Shown in pieces: positions 1 to 6,186 of a stretch of 11,427 bases of DNA (the stretch's first letter is position 1; the number at the start of each line of letters is the position of its first letter). The position numbers were made by a program, and so were the translations under genes. Location: assembly GCF_001279725.1 (NCBI RefSeq), contig NZ_LGDE01000030.1:1-11427 (forward strand). The letters are read 5' to 3'. A model generated the notes under the pieces. It was given only the letters and a program-made list of their open reading frames with translations. It did no database searches and was not told the DNA's origin. Source of the DNA: Streptomyces sp. WM4235 (GTDB lineage Bacteria > Actinomycetota > Actinomycetes > Streptomycetales > Streptomycetaceae).

Positions 1-66
1 GGGCGCCGGGGTGACGGGGAGCGCGGGAGAGGCGAGGGGGGACGGGGACAGGGGTGCGATGGTCAT
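1..66 (-). CDS. 5' end of a leftward gene, probably sugar ABC permease (partial)
   Basis: An ATG at 66-64 is preceded on the minus strand by CAGGAG with a 5-base spacer, a near-ideal ribosome binding site. It opens 22 codons without a stop to the window edge. The peptide starts MTIAPLSPSP and stays rich in proline and alanine. Twenty of the 22 codons end in G or C, as expected of coding DNA in this genome. It lies 175 bases downstream of a sugar-binding lipoprotein gene on the same strand. CUT1 transporters in Streptomyces usually place the first permease there, and such permeases often begin with a flexible Pro/Ala-rich cytoplasmic tail before the first membrane helix. That identity is inference: no membrane segment is inside the window. 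The start itself is well supported; the product is not. Confidence 0.6.
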   Translation of the reverse strand, partial: MTIAPLSPSPLASPALPVTPAP

Positions 67-90
67 GGCTGCTCCTGATCCGGGCACGGA

Positions 91-118
91 GAGCCAGGCC
101 GGCAGGTAGGCCTGGCTC
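91..118 (-). terminator. Hairpin in the lipoprotein-permease spacer (terminator, attenuator or mRNA-stabilising)
   Basis: GAGCCAGGCC (91-100) and GGCCTGGCTC (109-118) form a perfect 10-bp stem with an 8-base loop. No U-tract follows in either direction. It lies 123 bases after the lipoprotein stop and 24 bases before the next ATG. A hairpin between a binding-protein gene and its permease genes is a common way to make far more binding protein than membrane protein, by partial termination or 3'-end protection. That role is inferred from position. The rest of 67-241 shows nothing else I can support. Confidence 0.6.
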
Positions 119-241
119 CTCTACTTCTTCCGTGACCGGCTGGATTCGACATGACCGCTCAGCGGCGGCCGGATGTGCGAACGCTGAACTCGGCGAACGC
201 CTGCGGGCGGGCCGTGGGGCAGGGCCCGTGTCGGAGCCGCC

Positions 242-1504
242 TCAGTGGTCGGAGCCGAGGATCCGGCTGATGGACTCCGAGGCGGTCTTCGCGGCCCGCT
301 TGGGGTCCTGGCCGGTGAGCGCGGCCGTCATGTACGGCTTGATGGGGTTCTCGGCCTCGACCTCGGCCCATCGGGCGGACTGCGGGGTGGCTCGTCCCTG
401 GGCGGCGCCGACGGCCATGGTGGCGGCGCCCTCGTTGCCCTCGACCACGTGGGCGAGGGTGGTCTTGTTGGGGACGTAGCTCATGGTGGTGGCGAGTTCG
501 GTCTGCCACTTCTCGCTGACGAGCGCCGTGATCAGGTCCACGGCGTGCTCACGACTCGCCGTCTTCTCCGGGATGATCAGGTCGGATCCGCCGGTGAAGA
601 CCGCTCCGGGCTTCTCGGCGCTCTTGCCGGGGATCGGGAAGAAGCCGAGCTTGTCCTTCAGGGCCGGGTTGGCGGCCTCGATCGCCGCCGCCTGGCTCGG
701 CGGGCCGATGATCTGGGCGATCCGGCCGCGCGCGAAGACCTCGGACTGCGGGGGCGTCTCCTCGTCGGCGTCCTTGGGGCCGTCGCCGAGTCCCTGGAGC
801 TGCTTGTAGAACTCCATGGCGTTCAGGGCCTTCTCGTCGTCGAGGGCGCCGGCCCACTCGCCGTTGGTCTGCACCGCGAGTTCGCCGCCCTCGTCCCAGA
901 TGAAGCCGGCGAGGACGTACCAGTTCTGGCCGGGCAGGTAGATGCCCTGCTGTTCGCCCTTGTCGAGCCGCCGGGTCGCCTGGATCCACTCCTGACGGGT
1001 CTTCGGCGGGGTGGTGACCCCGGCGTTCGCGAAGAGTTCCTTGTTGTAGATCACCACCCGATTGGCGGCGTACCAGGGAACTCCGTACTGGGCCCCGTCG
1101 ACGCTTCCCGGATCGGAGAGGCCCTTGAGCCAGTGCCTGCTGTCCCAGTCGCGCAGCCCGTCCATGGTCACTTCGGAGATGCCGCCGGTCTCGACGTACT
1201 GGGCGACCTGGGTGTTGCCGACCTCGATGACGTCGGCGCTCTCCTTGGCGGTGCCCTTGAGGACGGCGTTGACCTTGTCGCCGATGCCCGTCCACTCCTG
1301 GATCTTGACGTCCAGGTCGATGCCGGCGTGCTCCTTCTCGAAGTCGGCGGTGAACTTCGCGATGAAGTCGTCCGAGGCGCTGCCCTTCATCAACCAGAGC
1401 GTCACCTTCTCGGGCCCGCCTTCGGATCCGGCCATCCGACTGCAGCCGGTGAGGGCGGTCGCGGCCGCGAGAACGGTGCACACGGCGAGGAAGCGCATCT
1501 TCAC
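242..1504 (-). CDS. Family 1 extracellular solute-binding lipoprotein, sugar ABC transporter
   Basis: This is the substrate-binding lipoprotein of a CUT1-type ABC sugar importer, anchored outside the membrane. I chose the GTG at 1504: AAGGTGA sits 5 bases upstream. The resulting 420-residue protein starts MKMRFLAVCTVLAAATALTGC, a short basic n-region, hydrophobic core and LTGC lipobox with the lipidated Cys at 21. The ATG six bases further in (1498) is the alternative. The mature part has family 1 marks: DVIEVGNTQ, YGVPWYAANRVVIYNKELF, a GGSDLIIP segment and YVPNKT near the C-terminus. This pattern resembles the chitobiose-binding protein DasA of Streptomyces, so an amino-sugar or disaccharide ligand is possible, but the ligand cannot be read from sequence. 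A permease-like gene start follows at 66. Two dre-like palindromes lie in its promoter. The family call is secure and the substrate is not. Confidence 0.93.
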   Translation of the reverse strand: MKMRFLAVCTVLAAATALTGCSRMAGSEGGPEKVTLWLMKGSASDDFIAKFTADFEKEHAGIDLDVKIQEWTGIGDKVNAVLKGTAKESADVIEVGNTQVAQYVETGGISEVTMDGLRDWDSRHWLKGLSDPGSVDGAQYGVPWYAANRVVIYNKELFANAGVTTPPKTRQEWIQATRRLDKGEQQGIYLPGQNWYVLAGFIWDEGGELAVQTNGEWAGALDDEKALNAMEFYKQLQGLGDGPKDADEETPPQSEVFARGRIAQIIGPPSQAAAIEAANPALKDKLGFFPIPGKSAEKPGAVFTGGSDLIIPEKTASREHAVDLITALVSEKWQTELATTMSYVPNKTTLAHVVEGNEGAATMAVGAAQGRATPQSARWAEVEAENPIKPYMTAALTGQDPKRAAKTASESISRILGSDH

Positions 1505-1541
1505 GAGGGTCACCTTCTGGGGATGGATCTCAGATGGCTTG

Positions 1542-1570
1542 AAATTGGCATAGACCAATAGGCTGGTCAA
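1542..1570 (-). promoter_or_regulatory. Candidate promoter of the solute-binding lipoprotein gene
   Basis: On the minus strand TTGACC (1570-1565) is followed after 17 bases by CAATTT (1547-1542), predicting transcription from about 1535 and a leader of roughly 30 bases before the GTG at 1504. The -35 is good and the -10 is weak (A2 and T6 only). Both palindromes described at 1544-1559 and 1562-1577 overlap it, as repressor operators would. Confidence 0.45.
1544..1559. promoter_or_regulatory. dre-like (DasR/GntR-HutC type) palindrome, site 1
   Basis: ATTGGCATAGACCAAT has perfect 5-bp outer arms (ATTGG/CCAAT). Read on the minus strand, ATTGGTCTATGCCAAT matches the published DasR operator ACTGGTCTAGACCACT at 12 of 16 positions. 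It covers the spacer and part of the -10 of the lipoprotein promoter, where a repressor would block polymerase. Binding by DasR or another HutC-family GntR regulator is inference. Confidence 0.45.
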
Positions 1571-1577
1571 GACCTTT
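1562..1577. promoter_or_regulatory. dre-like palindrome, site 2
   Basis: GCTGGTCAAGACCTTT contains the perfect inverted repeat GGTC-AA-GACC (1565-1574). It also matches the dre consensus at 12 of 16 positions. Its centre lies 18 bases from site 1, and it covers the candidate -35. Two similar palindromes so close together argue for a real operator pair. Confidence 0.42.
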
Positions 1578-1626
1578 CGCTCGGGATGGTGAGCGCAAAG
1601 TTCGCGGACCCGGACTTACTGGGGCA

Positions 1627-1639
1627 CCTTGGAACAAGG
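1627..1639. promoter_or_regulatory. Short palindrome upstream of dodecin
   Basis: CCTTG-GAA-CAAGG is a perfect 5-bp inverted repeat with a 3-base centre, 27 bases before the dodecin ATG. It could be an operator or a chance palindrome. I see no clear -10/-35 pair for dodecin to place it against. Confidence 0.25.
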
Positions 1640-1666
1640 CAACAGCGACCACCATCGGGAGACCCC

Positions 1667-1882
1667 ATGTCCAATCACACGTACCGGGTGACCGAGATCG
1701 TCGGCACCTCCCCGGAGGGCATCGATCAGGCCATCAAGAACGGAATCGCCCGAGCGGGGCAGACGATCCGCAACCTCGACTGGTTCGAGGTCACCCAGGT
1801 GCGGGGACACATCGAGAACGGCGCGATCGGCCACTACCAGGTCGGCCTCAAGGTGGGCTTCCGCATCGACGGCGAGGACTGA
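1667..1882 (+). CDS. Dodecin family flavin-binding protein
   Basis: A 71-residue protein, the normal dodecin length. The family forms hollow dodecamers in the cytoplasm that bind pairs of flavins (FMN or riboflavin), often with CoA, and acts as flavin store or buffer. The sequence reads as a complete dodecin: YRVTEIVGTSPEGIDQAI for strand 1 and the single helix, then DWFEVTQVRGHIENG with Trp39 in the place of the flavin-stacking tryptophan, and YQVGLKVGFRI as the last strand. The start is the ATG at 1667, with GGGAG five bases upstream. An in-frame ATG at 1586 would add 27 residues foreign to the family. It is divergent from the sugar-binding lipoprotein gene (162 bases apart) and convergent with the phosphatase gene. 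No functional link to either is evident. Confidence 0.95.
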   Translation: MSNHTYRVTEIVGTSPEGIDQAIKNGIARAGQTIRNLDWFEVTQVRGHIENGAIGHYQVGLKVGFRIDGED

Positions 1883-1916
1883 AGCCGTCGGCGAGAACCG
1901 CCACCTGATCGACGGC

Positions 1917-1962
1917 GAGCGGCGCGAGCCCCGCCCCGGGCGGCACGCGGGGCCCGCCGCTC
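1917..1962. terminator. Two-step hairpin, bidirectional terminator
   Basis: GAGCGGCG (1917-1924) pairs with CGCCGCTC (1955-1962), and inside it GCCCCGC (1928-1934) pairs with GCGGGGC (1947-1953). This gives a 15-bp GC-rich stem broken by a small internal loop. It lies between two convergent genes, and its right arm overlaps the stop codon of the phosphatase gene (1963-1961). There is no U-tract, which is common for actinobacterial terminators. Confidence 0.7.
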
Positions 1963-2458
1963 AGGTGCGGCCCTCGGCCTCCTGAGCGGACTTCAGTTCC
2001 GGCGCGTCCTGCGCCCAGTCCGCGAGAACCACCCGGAAGCCGGCCGCCCGGGCCGCCTGGCAGACCAGCTCGTCATCGTCCACGAGCATCCGCACGTCCC
2101 GACTCCGGGCGAGTCGCCGCAGCACCTCCAGCTTCGTCGTCCGGGCCGGACGGCGGTCCTGATTGCCGCGCATCCACAGCCGCCCCTCCGGCAGACCGTG
2201 TCGGTTCAGCCACTCGGCGGTGTCCGCACGACACCGCTCGGGGCGCCCGGTGAGGTACACGACCTCGCAGTCGGCCGCGCTCTCCACCGCCAGCGCCACC
2301 CCGCGCGCGAGCGGCGGATCGGCCGGGGCCGCACCGAAGAAACCCGCCCAGTCCCGGGGGCGCCGCTCCAGGAAGTGCTGCCGATGGTCGGTGTCGGCCA
2401 GAGTGTTGTCGATGTCGAAGACGGCCAGCGGGCGGCGGTTGTCGGTCTCACGCGTCAT
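1961..2458 (-). CDS. HAD superfamily phosphatase, polynucleotide 3'-phosphatase-like domain
   Basis: A 165-residue soluble HAD-family hydrolase. Motif I is FDIDNTLAD: Asp15 would be the nucleophile and Asp17 the acid/base. Motif II is YLTGRPE (Thr70), the conserved Lys is probably Lys109 in TTKLEVL, and the acidic motif III/IV is LVDDDE (127-130). All catalytic positions are present. The LTGRPE segment and the DDDE-x-V ending resemble the phosphatase half of T4 polynucleotide kinase/phosphatase, but there is no kinase domain. Many actinobacterial stand-alone proteins of this type have no proven substrate, so nucleic-acid 3'-phosphate removal is only one option. The ATG at 2458 lacks a ribosome binding site, but a -10-like TAGGCT lies 6 bases before it, suggesting a leaderless mRNA. 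It converges on dodecin, with a shared hairpin at its stop. Confidence 0.85.
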   Translation of the reverse strand: MTRETDNRRPLAVFDIDNTLADTDHRQHFLERRPRDWAGFFGAAPADPPLARGVALAVESAADCEVVYLTGRPERCRADTAEWLNRHGLPEGRLWMRGNQDRRPARTTKLEVLRRLARSRDVRMLVDDDELVCQAARAAGFRVVLADWAQDAPELKSAQEAEGRT

Positions 2459-2464
2459 ACGACC

Positions 2465-2470
2465 AGCCTA
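2465..2470 (-). promoter_or_regulatory. -10 element for a leaderless HAD phosphatase mRNA
   Basis: TAGGCT on the minus strand fits TANNNT and is separated from the ATG by GGTCGT, so transcription would begin at or next to the A of ATG. No convincing -35 is seen. Confidence 0.4.
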
Positions 2471-2491
2471 GGTTCCGCCGTCGAAGTGGCG

Positions 2492-2569
2492 CCGGTCAGG
2501 CCCGCGCCTCAGGACCACGCCTCAGGACCGCACCCCAGACCCACGCCTCAGACCCACGCCTCAGGCCGC
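2492..2569. repeat. 13-bp tandem repeat, six copies
   Basis: Five adjoining 13-base units run from 2505 to 2569: CGCCTCAGGACCA, CGCCTCAGGACCG, CACCCCAGACCCA, CGCCTCAGACCCA, CGCCTCAGGCCGC. A sixth, diverged unit (CCGGTCAGGCCCG, 2492-2504) precedes them in register. The core is YCAGRMCC. The array fills much of the 202-base spacer between two divergent genes. A period of 13 does not keep a reading frame, so it is not a coding repeat. It may be slipped-strand expansion or an array of protein-binding sites. Confidence 0.8.
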
Positions 2570-2660
2570 GCCGACCCGCCGGCGCTCGACCCGCGGTGCA
2601 ATCCCCCTCGCGCCCTCCCGGACCGGGGAATCCTCCTCGCTCCACGACGTTGACACCGGT

Positions 2661-3650
2661 GTGATCCGAAAAATCTCGATACTCGACCGGTCCCGGACCC
2701 GCGAGGGCCACAGCGCCCCGCAGGCGCTGCGCGACACCGTGGCGCTGGCCCGCGCCGCGGAGGAAATGGGTTACCACCGCTTCTGGGTGTCGGAGCACCA
2801 CAGCGTGCCCGGCGTCGCCGGCTCCGCGCCGACCGTGCTCGCCGCGGCCGTGGCCGCCTCCACCCACCGGATCCGGGTGGGCACGGGCGGGGTCATGCTG
2901 CCCAACCACCAACCGCTGGTGGTCGCCGAACAGTTCGGGGTCCTGGAATCCCTGTTCCCCGGCCGCGTCGACATGGGCCTCGGCCGCTCGGTCGGCTTCA
3001 CGGACGGGATCCGCCGGGCACTGGGGCGGGACACCAAGGACGCCGACCTGTTCGAGGAGCAGCTGACCGAGCTGCTGGGCTGGCTGGACGGAACCCAACG
3101 CGCCCACCCCCAGGTCCACGCCCGTCCGGCGGAGGGACTGCCGATCGCCCCGTACGTGCTGGCCACCGGCGAGGGCGCGGGCATCGCGGCGCGGGCCGGA
3201 CTGCCGATGGTGGTCGGGGACCTGCGGGGCCGGGCGAAGGTGGCCGAGGTCGTGGACCGCTACCGCGAGGAGTTCCGGGCGTCCGCCTGGGGCGCGGAGC
3301 CGTACGTGGTGGTCTCCGGGACCGTGGCGGTCGCCGAGACGCAGGAGGCCGCCCGCAGGATCCTGGTCCCCGAAGCCTGGTCCCTCGCGTACTCCCGCAC
3401 CCGGGGCAGCTTCCCTCCGCTCCGGCCGGCCGAGGAGATCGAGGCGCTGGAGATGACCCCGAAGGAGCGTGAGCTGTACGAAGGCGCGCTGGTCGGACAC
3501 ATCCACGGGACTCCGGAGCGGGTCGCGGCGGAGCTGGCCGAGGTCGCGCGGACGACGGAGGCGGACGAGTTGCTGGTCACGACCTCCACCTACGACCGGA
3601 CGGCCCTGCTGGACTCCTTCGCGGGGCTGGCCCGGCTCGCGGGGCTCTGA
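2661..3650 (+). CDS. Luciferase-like (LLM class) flavin-dependent oxidoreductase
   Basis: A 329-residue cytoplasmic protein of the bacterial luciferase superfamily, close to the group annotated as MsnO8-type LLM oxidoreductases. These single-domain (beta/alpha)8 enzymes use reduced FMN (a few use F420) to hydroxylate or oxidise small molecules. Visible marks are the opening strand [12 protein letters not shown], helix [20 protein letters not shown] (EHH at 45-47), [39 protein letters not shown] and [15 protein letters not shown], followed by a C-terminal [11 protein letters not shown] strand. The GTG at 2661 is the only start keeping the full barrel, but it has no clear ribosome binding site and overlaps the palindrome ACACCGGTGT. 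The UvrA-like gene follows on the same strand after 78 bases that contain a separate promoter, so co-transcription is not assured. The substrate is unknown. Confidence 0.9.
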   Translation: MIRKISILDRSRTREGHSAPQALRDTVALARAAEEMGYHRFWVSEHHSVPGVAGSAPTVLAAAVAASTHRIRVGTGGVMLPNHQPLVVAEQFGVLESLFPGRVDMGLGRSVGFTDGIRRALGRDTKDADLFEEQLTELLGWLDGTQRAHPQVHARPAEGLPIAPYVLATGEGAGIAARAGLPMVVGDLRGRAKVAEVVDRYREEFRASAWGAEPYVVVSGTVAVAETQEAARRILVPEAWSLAYSRTRGSFPPLRPAEEIEALEMTPKERELYEGALVGHIHGTPERVAAELAEVARTTEADELLVTTSTYDRTALLDSFAGLARLAGL

Positions 3651-3678
3651 GCGGACACCGCACGCGCCTGTGATCGTC

Positions 3679-3695
3679 GGGGCGGGCGGGGCGGG
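3679..3695 (+). promoter_or_regulatory. G-quadruplex motif upstream of the UvrA-like gene
   Basis: GGGGCGGGCGGGGCGGG on the plus strand has four G-tracts of at least three joined by single-base loops, the loop length giving the most stable quadruplexes. It ends 20 bases before the -10 TAAAGT, so it occupies the -35 region. Folding in vivo is not shown. Confidence 0.55.
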
Positions 3696-3697
3696 CC

Positions 3698-3713
3698 GCG
3701 GCGGCTCCGCCGC
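3698..3713 (+). terminator. Hairpin between the LLM and UvrA-like genes
   Basis: GCGGCG and CGCCGC (3698-3703 and 3708-3713) pair around the 4-base loop GCTC. It lies 48 bases after the LLM stop, so it may terminate that transcript. It also sits just before the -10 of the next gene. The short stem and missing U-tract keep this tentative. Confidence 0.4.
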
Positions 3714-3715
3714 AC

Positions 3716-3721
3716 TAAAGT
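3716..3721 (+). promoter_or_regulatory. -10 element for a leaderless UvrA-like mRNA
   Basis: TAAAGT is followed by seven bases (GGGGCGA) and then the ATG at 3729, the classic TANNNT-N7-ATG layout of leaderless actinobacterial genes. The GTG at 3720 overlaps this element, which argues against it as the start. Confidence 0.5.
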
Positions 3722-3728
3722 GGGGCGA

Positions 3729-6155
3729 ATGCACCACTCCCCCCCCCCGGACCCGTACGCCCCCGACCCCCCGAACCCGAGCCACGACCCCTGCGTACGG
3801 GTCCGGGGCGCCCGGGAGCACAATCTGCGCGGGGTCGACGTGGACATCCCGCGCGACGCGCTCACCGTCTTCACCGGGGTCTCCGGCTCCGGGAAGAGTT
3901 CCCTGGCGTTCGGGACGCTCTACGCCGAGGCCCAGCGTCGGTACTTCGAGTCCGTGGCGCCCTACGCCCGCCGGCTGATCCACCAGATCGGCGCCCCGAA
4001 GGTGGACTCCGTCACGGGCCTGCCGCCCGCCGTCTCGTTGCAGCAGCGGCGCTCCTCGCCCGGCTCGCGGTCCTCGGTGGGGACGGTGACCCTGCTGTCG
4101 AACTCCCTGCGGATGCTGTACTCGCGGGCCGGCGCCTACCCCGTCGGCGCCGAACGGCTCGACTCCGACTCCTTCTCCCCCAATACGACCGCGGGCGCCT
4201 GCCCTTCCTGTCAGGGACTGGGCCGAGTCCACCACACCAACGAGAAACTCCTCGTACCGGATCCTGCCCTGTCGATCCGTCAGGGCGCCATCGCCGCCTG
4301 GCCGGGCGCCTGGCAGGGCAAGAACCTGCGGGACGTCCTGGACGCGCTCGGGTACGACGTCGACCGCCCTTGGCGGGAGTTGGCGGCCGAGGACCGCGAG
4401 TGGATCCTGTTCACGCGGGAACAGCCCGTGGTGACCGTGCACCCGGTGCGTGACGCGGACCGCATCCAACGGCCTTACCAGGGCACGTACATGAGCGCGC
4501 ACCGGTACGTGATGCGGACCTTCTCCGACAGCAAGAGCGCCACCCTCAGGGCTCGGGCGGAGCGGTTCCTCACCGATGCTCCCTGCCCGGTGTGCGAGGG
4601 GCGCCGGCTTCGCCCCGAGGCCCTGGCGGTGACCTTCGCGGGCCGCACGATCGCCGAGGCGGCGGCGCTCGCGCTGACGGACCTGGACGAGGTGCTGGCA
4701 TCGACGCCTTCGCAGGGGGAGGCCGCCCGGGTCCTGATCGAGGACCTGCGGTCGCGCATCGACCCCGTCACCGAGTTGGGACTCGGCTACCTGAGCCTGG
4801 ACCGCACCGCGCCGACCCTGTCGGCGGGTGAATTGCAACGACTGCGGCTGGCCACTCAGTTGCGGTCGGGCCTGTTCGGGGTGGTGTACGTCCTGGACGA
4901 ACCGTCGGCGGGGCTGCACCCGGCCGACACCGAAGCCCTGTTGAGCGTGTTGGACCGGCTGAAGGCGGCCGGGAACACCGTCTTCGTCGTCGAACACCAT
5001 CTGGACGTGGTGCGCCACGCGGACTGGCTGGTGGACGTCGGGCCGGCGGCCGGCGAGCACGGTGGGCGGGTGCTGCACAGCGGGCCGCCGGCCGCACTGG
5101 CCGACGTGGCCGAATCGGCGACCGCGCGGGCTCTGTTCGGGACGGAAGAGCCCTTCGCGCCCCGGCCGGCGCGCACCGCAGGCGCGACGATCAGACTCAG
5201 CGGGGTACGGCGCCACAACCTGCGCGGTGTGGACGCCGAGTTCCCGTTGGGGGTGTTCACTGCCGTCACCGGTGTGTCCGGGTCCGGGAAGTCCACGCTC
5301 GTCGGGCAGGCGCTCGCCGAGGAGGTGTCCGGGCGGCTCACCGATCAGGACTTTCCCGTACGCCGCCTCGTGGAGGTGGACCAGAAGCCGATCGGCCGGA
5401 CCCCGCGCTCCAACCTGGCCACGTACACGGGGCTGTTCGACGTGGTGCGCAGGCTCTTCACGGCCACCGAGGAGGCGAAGGCGCGCGGCTGGAGGGCAGG
5501 CCGGTTCTCCTTCAACGTGCCGGGCGGCCGCTGCGAGACCTGCCAGGGCGAGGGCTTCGTGTCGGTGGAGCTGCTGTTCCTGCCGAGTACGTACGCCCCC
5601 TGCCCGCAGTGCGCGGGCGCCCGCTACAACTCCGAGACGCTGGAGGTCCGTTACCGGGGTCTGAACATCGCGGAGGTGCTCGGTCTGACGGTGGAGGCCG
5701 CGGCGGGGTTCTTCGCGGAGGTCCCGGCGGCGGCCCGCAGCCTGCGGGCACTGGAGGAGATCGGCCTGGGCTATCTGCGGTTGGGCCAGCCGGCGACCGA
5801 ACTGTCCGGTGGGGAGGCGCAGCGCGTCAAACTGGCGTCGGAGCTCCAGCGCTCGCGCCGTGACCACACCCTGTACCTGTTGGACGAGCCGACCACGGGA
5901 CTGCATCCGGCTGATGTGCGGGTGCTGATGCGGCAGTTGCACGGCCTGGTGGACGCCGGTCACTCGGTGGTGGTCGTGGAGCACGACATGGCGGTGGTGG
6001 CCGGCGCGGACTGGGTCCTCGACATGGGCCCGGGCGGTGGTGCGGCGGGCGGCCGCGTGATCGCGTCGGGAACCCCGCGCGAGGTGGCCCGTACGCCCGG
6101 CAGCGTCACGGCGGGCTACCTGGCGCGGGCACTCGGCTCCGACGGCGGGAGCTGA
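3729..6155 (+). CDS. UvrA-like double ABC ATPase lacking the UvrB-binding domain (UvrA2/DrrC type)
   Basis: An 808-residue protein with two UvrA-type ABC modules. Module 1 has Walker [10 protein letters not shown] (50-58), then CPSC (158-161) and CPVC (287-290) zinc-ligand pairs, signature LSAGE (364-368), Walker [14 protein letters not shown] and EHH. Module 2 has Walker [10 protein letters not shown] (515-523), zinc pairs CETC (602-605) and CPQC (625-628), intact signature LSGGE (692-696), Walker [13 protein letters not shown] and EHD. In UvrA of about 940 residues some 220 residues separate the first Walker A from the zinc module; here it is about 100, so the UvrB-binding domain is absent. 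Known proteins of this shape are Deinococcus UvrA2 and the daunorubicin-resistance protein DrrC. It probably binds DNA, for damage tolerance or drug resistance, without recruiting UvrB. A housekeeping uvrA is expected elsewhere. The upstream promoter looks leaderless. Confidence 0.92.
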   Translation: MHHSPPPDPYAPDPPNPSHDPCVRVRGAREHNLRGVDVDIPRDALTVFTGVSGSGKSSLAFGTLYAEAQRRYFESVAPYARRLIHQIGAPKVDSVTGLPPAVSLQQRRSSPGSRSSVGTVTLLSNSLRMLYSRAGAYPVGAERLDSDSFSPNTTAGACPSCQGLGRVHHTNEKLLVPDPALSIRQGAIAAWPGAWQGKNLRDVLDALGYDVDRPWRELAAEDREWILFTREQPVVTVHPVRDADRIQRPYQGTYMSAHRYVMRTFSDSKSATLRARAERFLTDAPCPVCEGRRLRPEALAVTFAGRTIAEAAALALTDLDEVLASTPSQGEAARVLIEDLRSRIDPVTELGLGYLSLDRTAPTLSAGELQRLRLATQLRSGLFGVVYVLDEPSAGLHPADTEALLSVLDRLKAAGNTVFVVEHHLDVVRHADWLVDVGPAAGEHGGRVLHSGPPAALADVAESATARALFGTEEPFAPRPARTAGATIRLSGVRRHNLRGVDAEFPLGVFTAVTGVSGSGKSTLVGQALAEEVSGRLTDQDFPVRRLVEVDQKPIGRTPRSNLATYTGLFDVVRRLFTATEEAKARGWRAGRFSFNVPGGRCETCQGEGFVSVELLFLPSTYAPCPQCAGARYNSETLEVRYRGLNIAEVLGLTVEAAAGFFAEVPAAARSLRALEEIGLGYLRLGQPATELSGGEAQRVKLASELQRSRRDHTLYLLDEPTTGLHPADVRVLMRQLHGLVDAGHSVVVVEHDMAVVAGADWVLDMGPGGGAAGGRVIASGTPREVARTPGSVTAGYLARALGSDGGS

Positions 6156-6168
6156 CATCCGCCTCCCG
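6146..6168. terminator. Weak hairpin between convergent genes
   Basis: CGGGAG (6146-6151) pairs with CTCCCG (6163-6168) around an 11-base loop that includes the UvrA-like stop. Only 31 bases separate the two convergent stop codons, so termination is needed here, but the structure is modest. Confidence 0.3.
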
Positions 6169-6186
6169 GGCAGGCACCGGGACGGC

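Noticed and set aside
16..54. G-quadruplex motif (five G-runs on the plus strand) at the left edge
   Set aside because: The runs are explained by proline codons of the minus-strand partial gene, and the loops are longer and irregular.
54..479. A 141-codon plus-strand frame at the left edge
   Set aside because: It overlaps the end of the solute-binding gene antisense, crosses the hairpin, and has no domain or ribosome binding site.
245..1561. A 438-codon plus-strand frame opposite the solute-binding lipoprotein
   Set aside because: It is the shadow of a confidently identified gene on the other strand, and its product has no recognisable features.
2492..2569. CRISPR array
   Set aside because: The units are 13 bases and directly adjoining, with no unique spacers and no cas genes nearby.
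2650..2655. Perfect TTGACA -35 hexamer before the luciferase-like gene
   Set aside because: The only -10-like hexamer downstream (GATACT, 2678-2683) is 22 bases away and lies inside the coding region, so it cannot serve the GTG start.
2496..6158. A 1220-codon open frame on the minus strand
   Set aside because: It lies antisense to the LLM and UvrA-like genes and runs through the 13-bp repeat. Its product is Arg/Gly/Pro-rich with no recognisable domain, typical of shadow frames in high-GC DNA.
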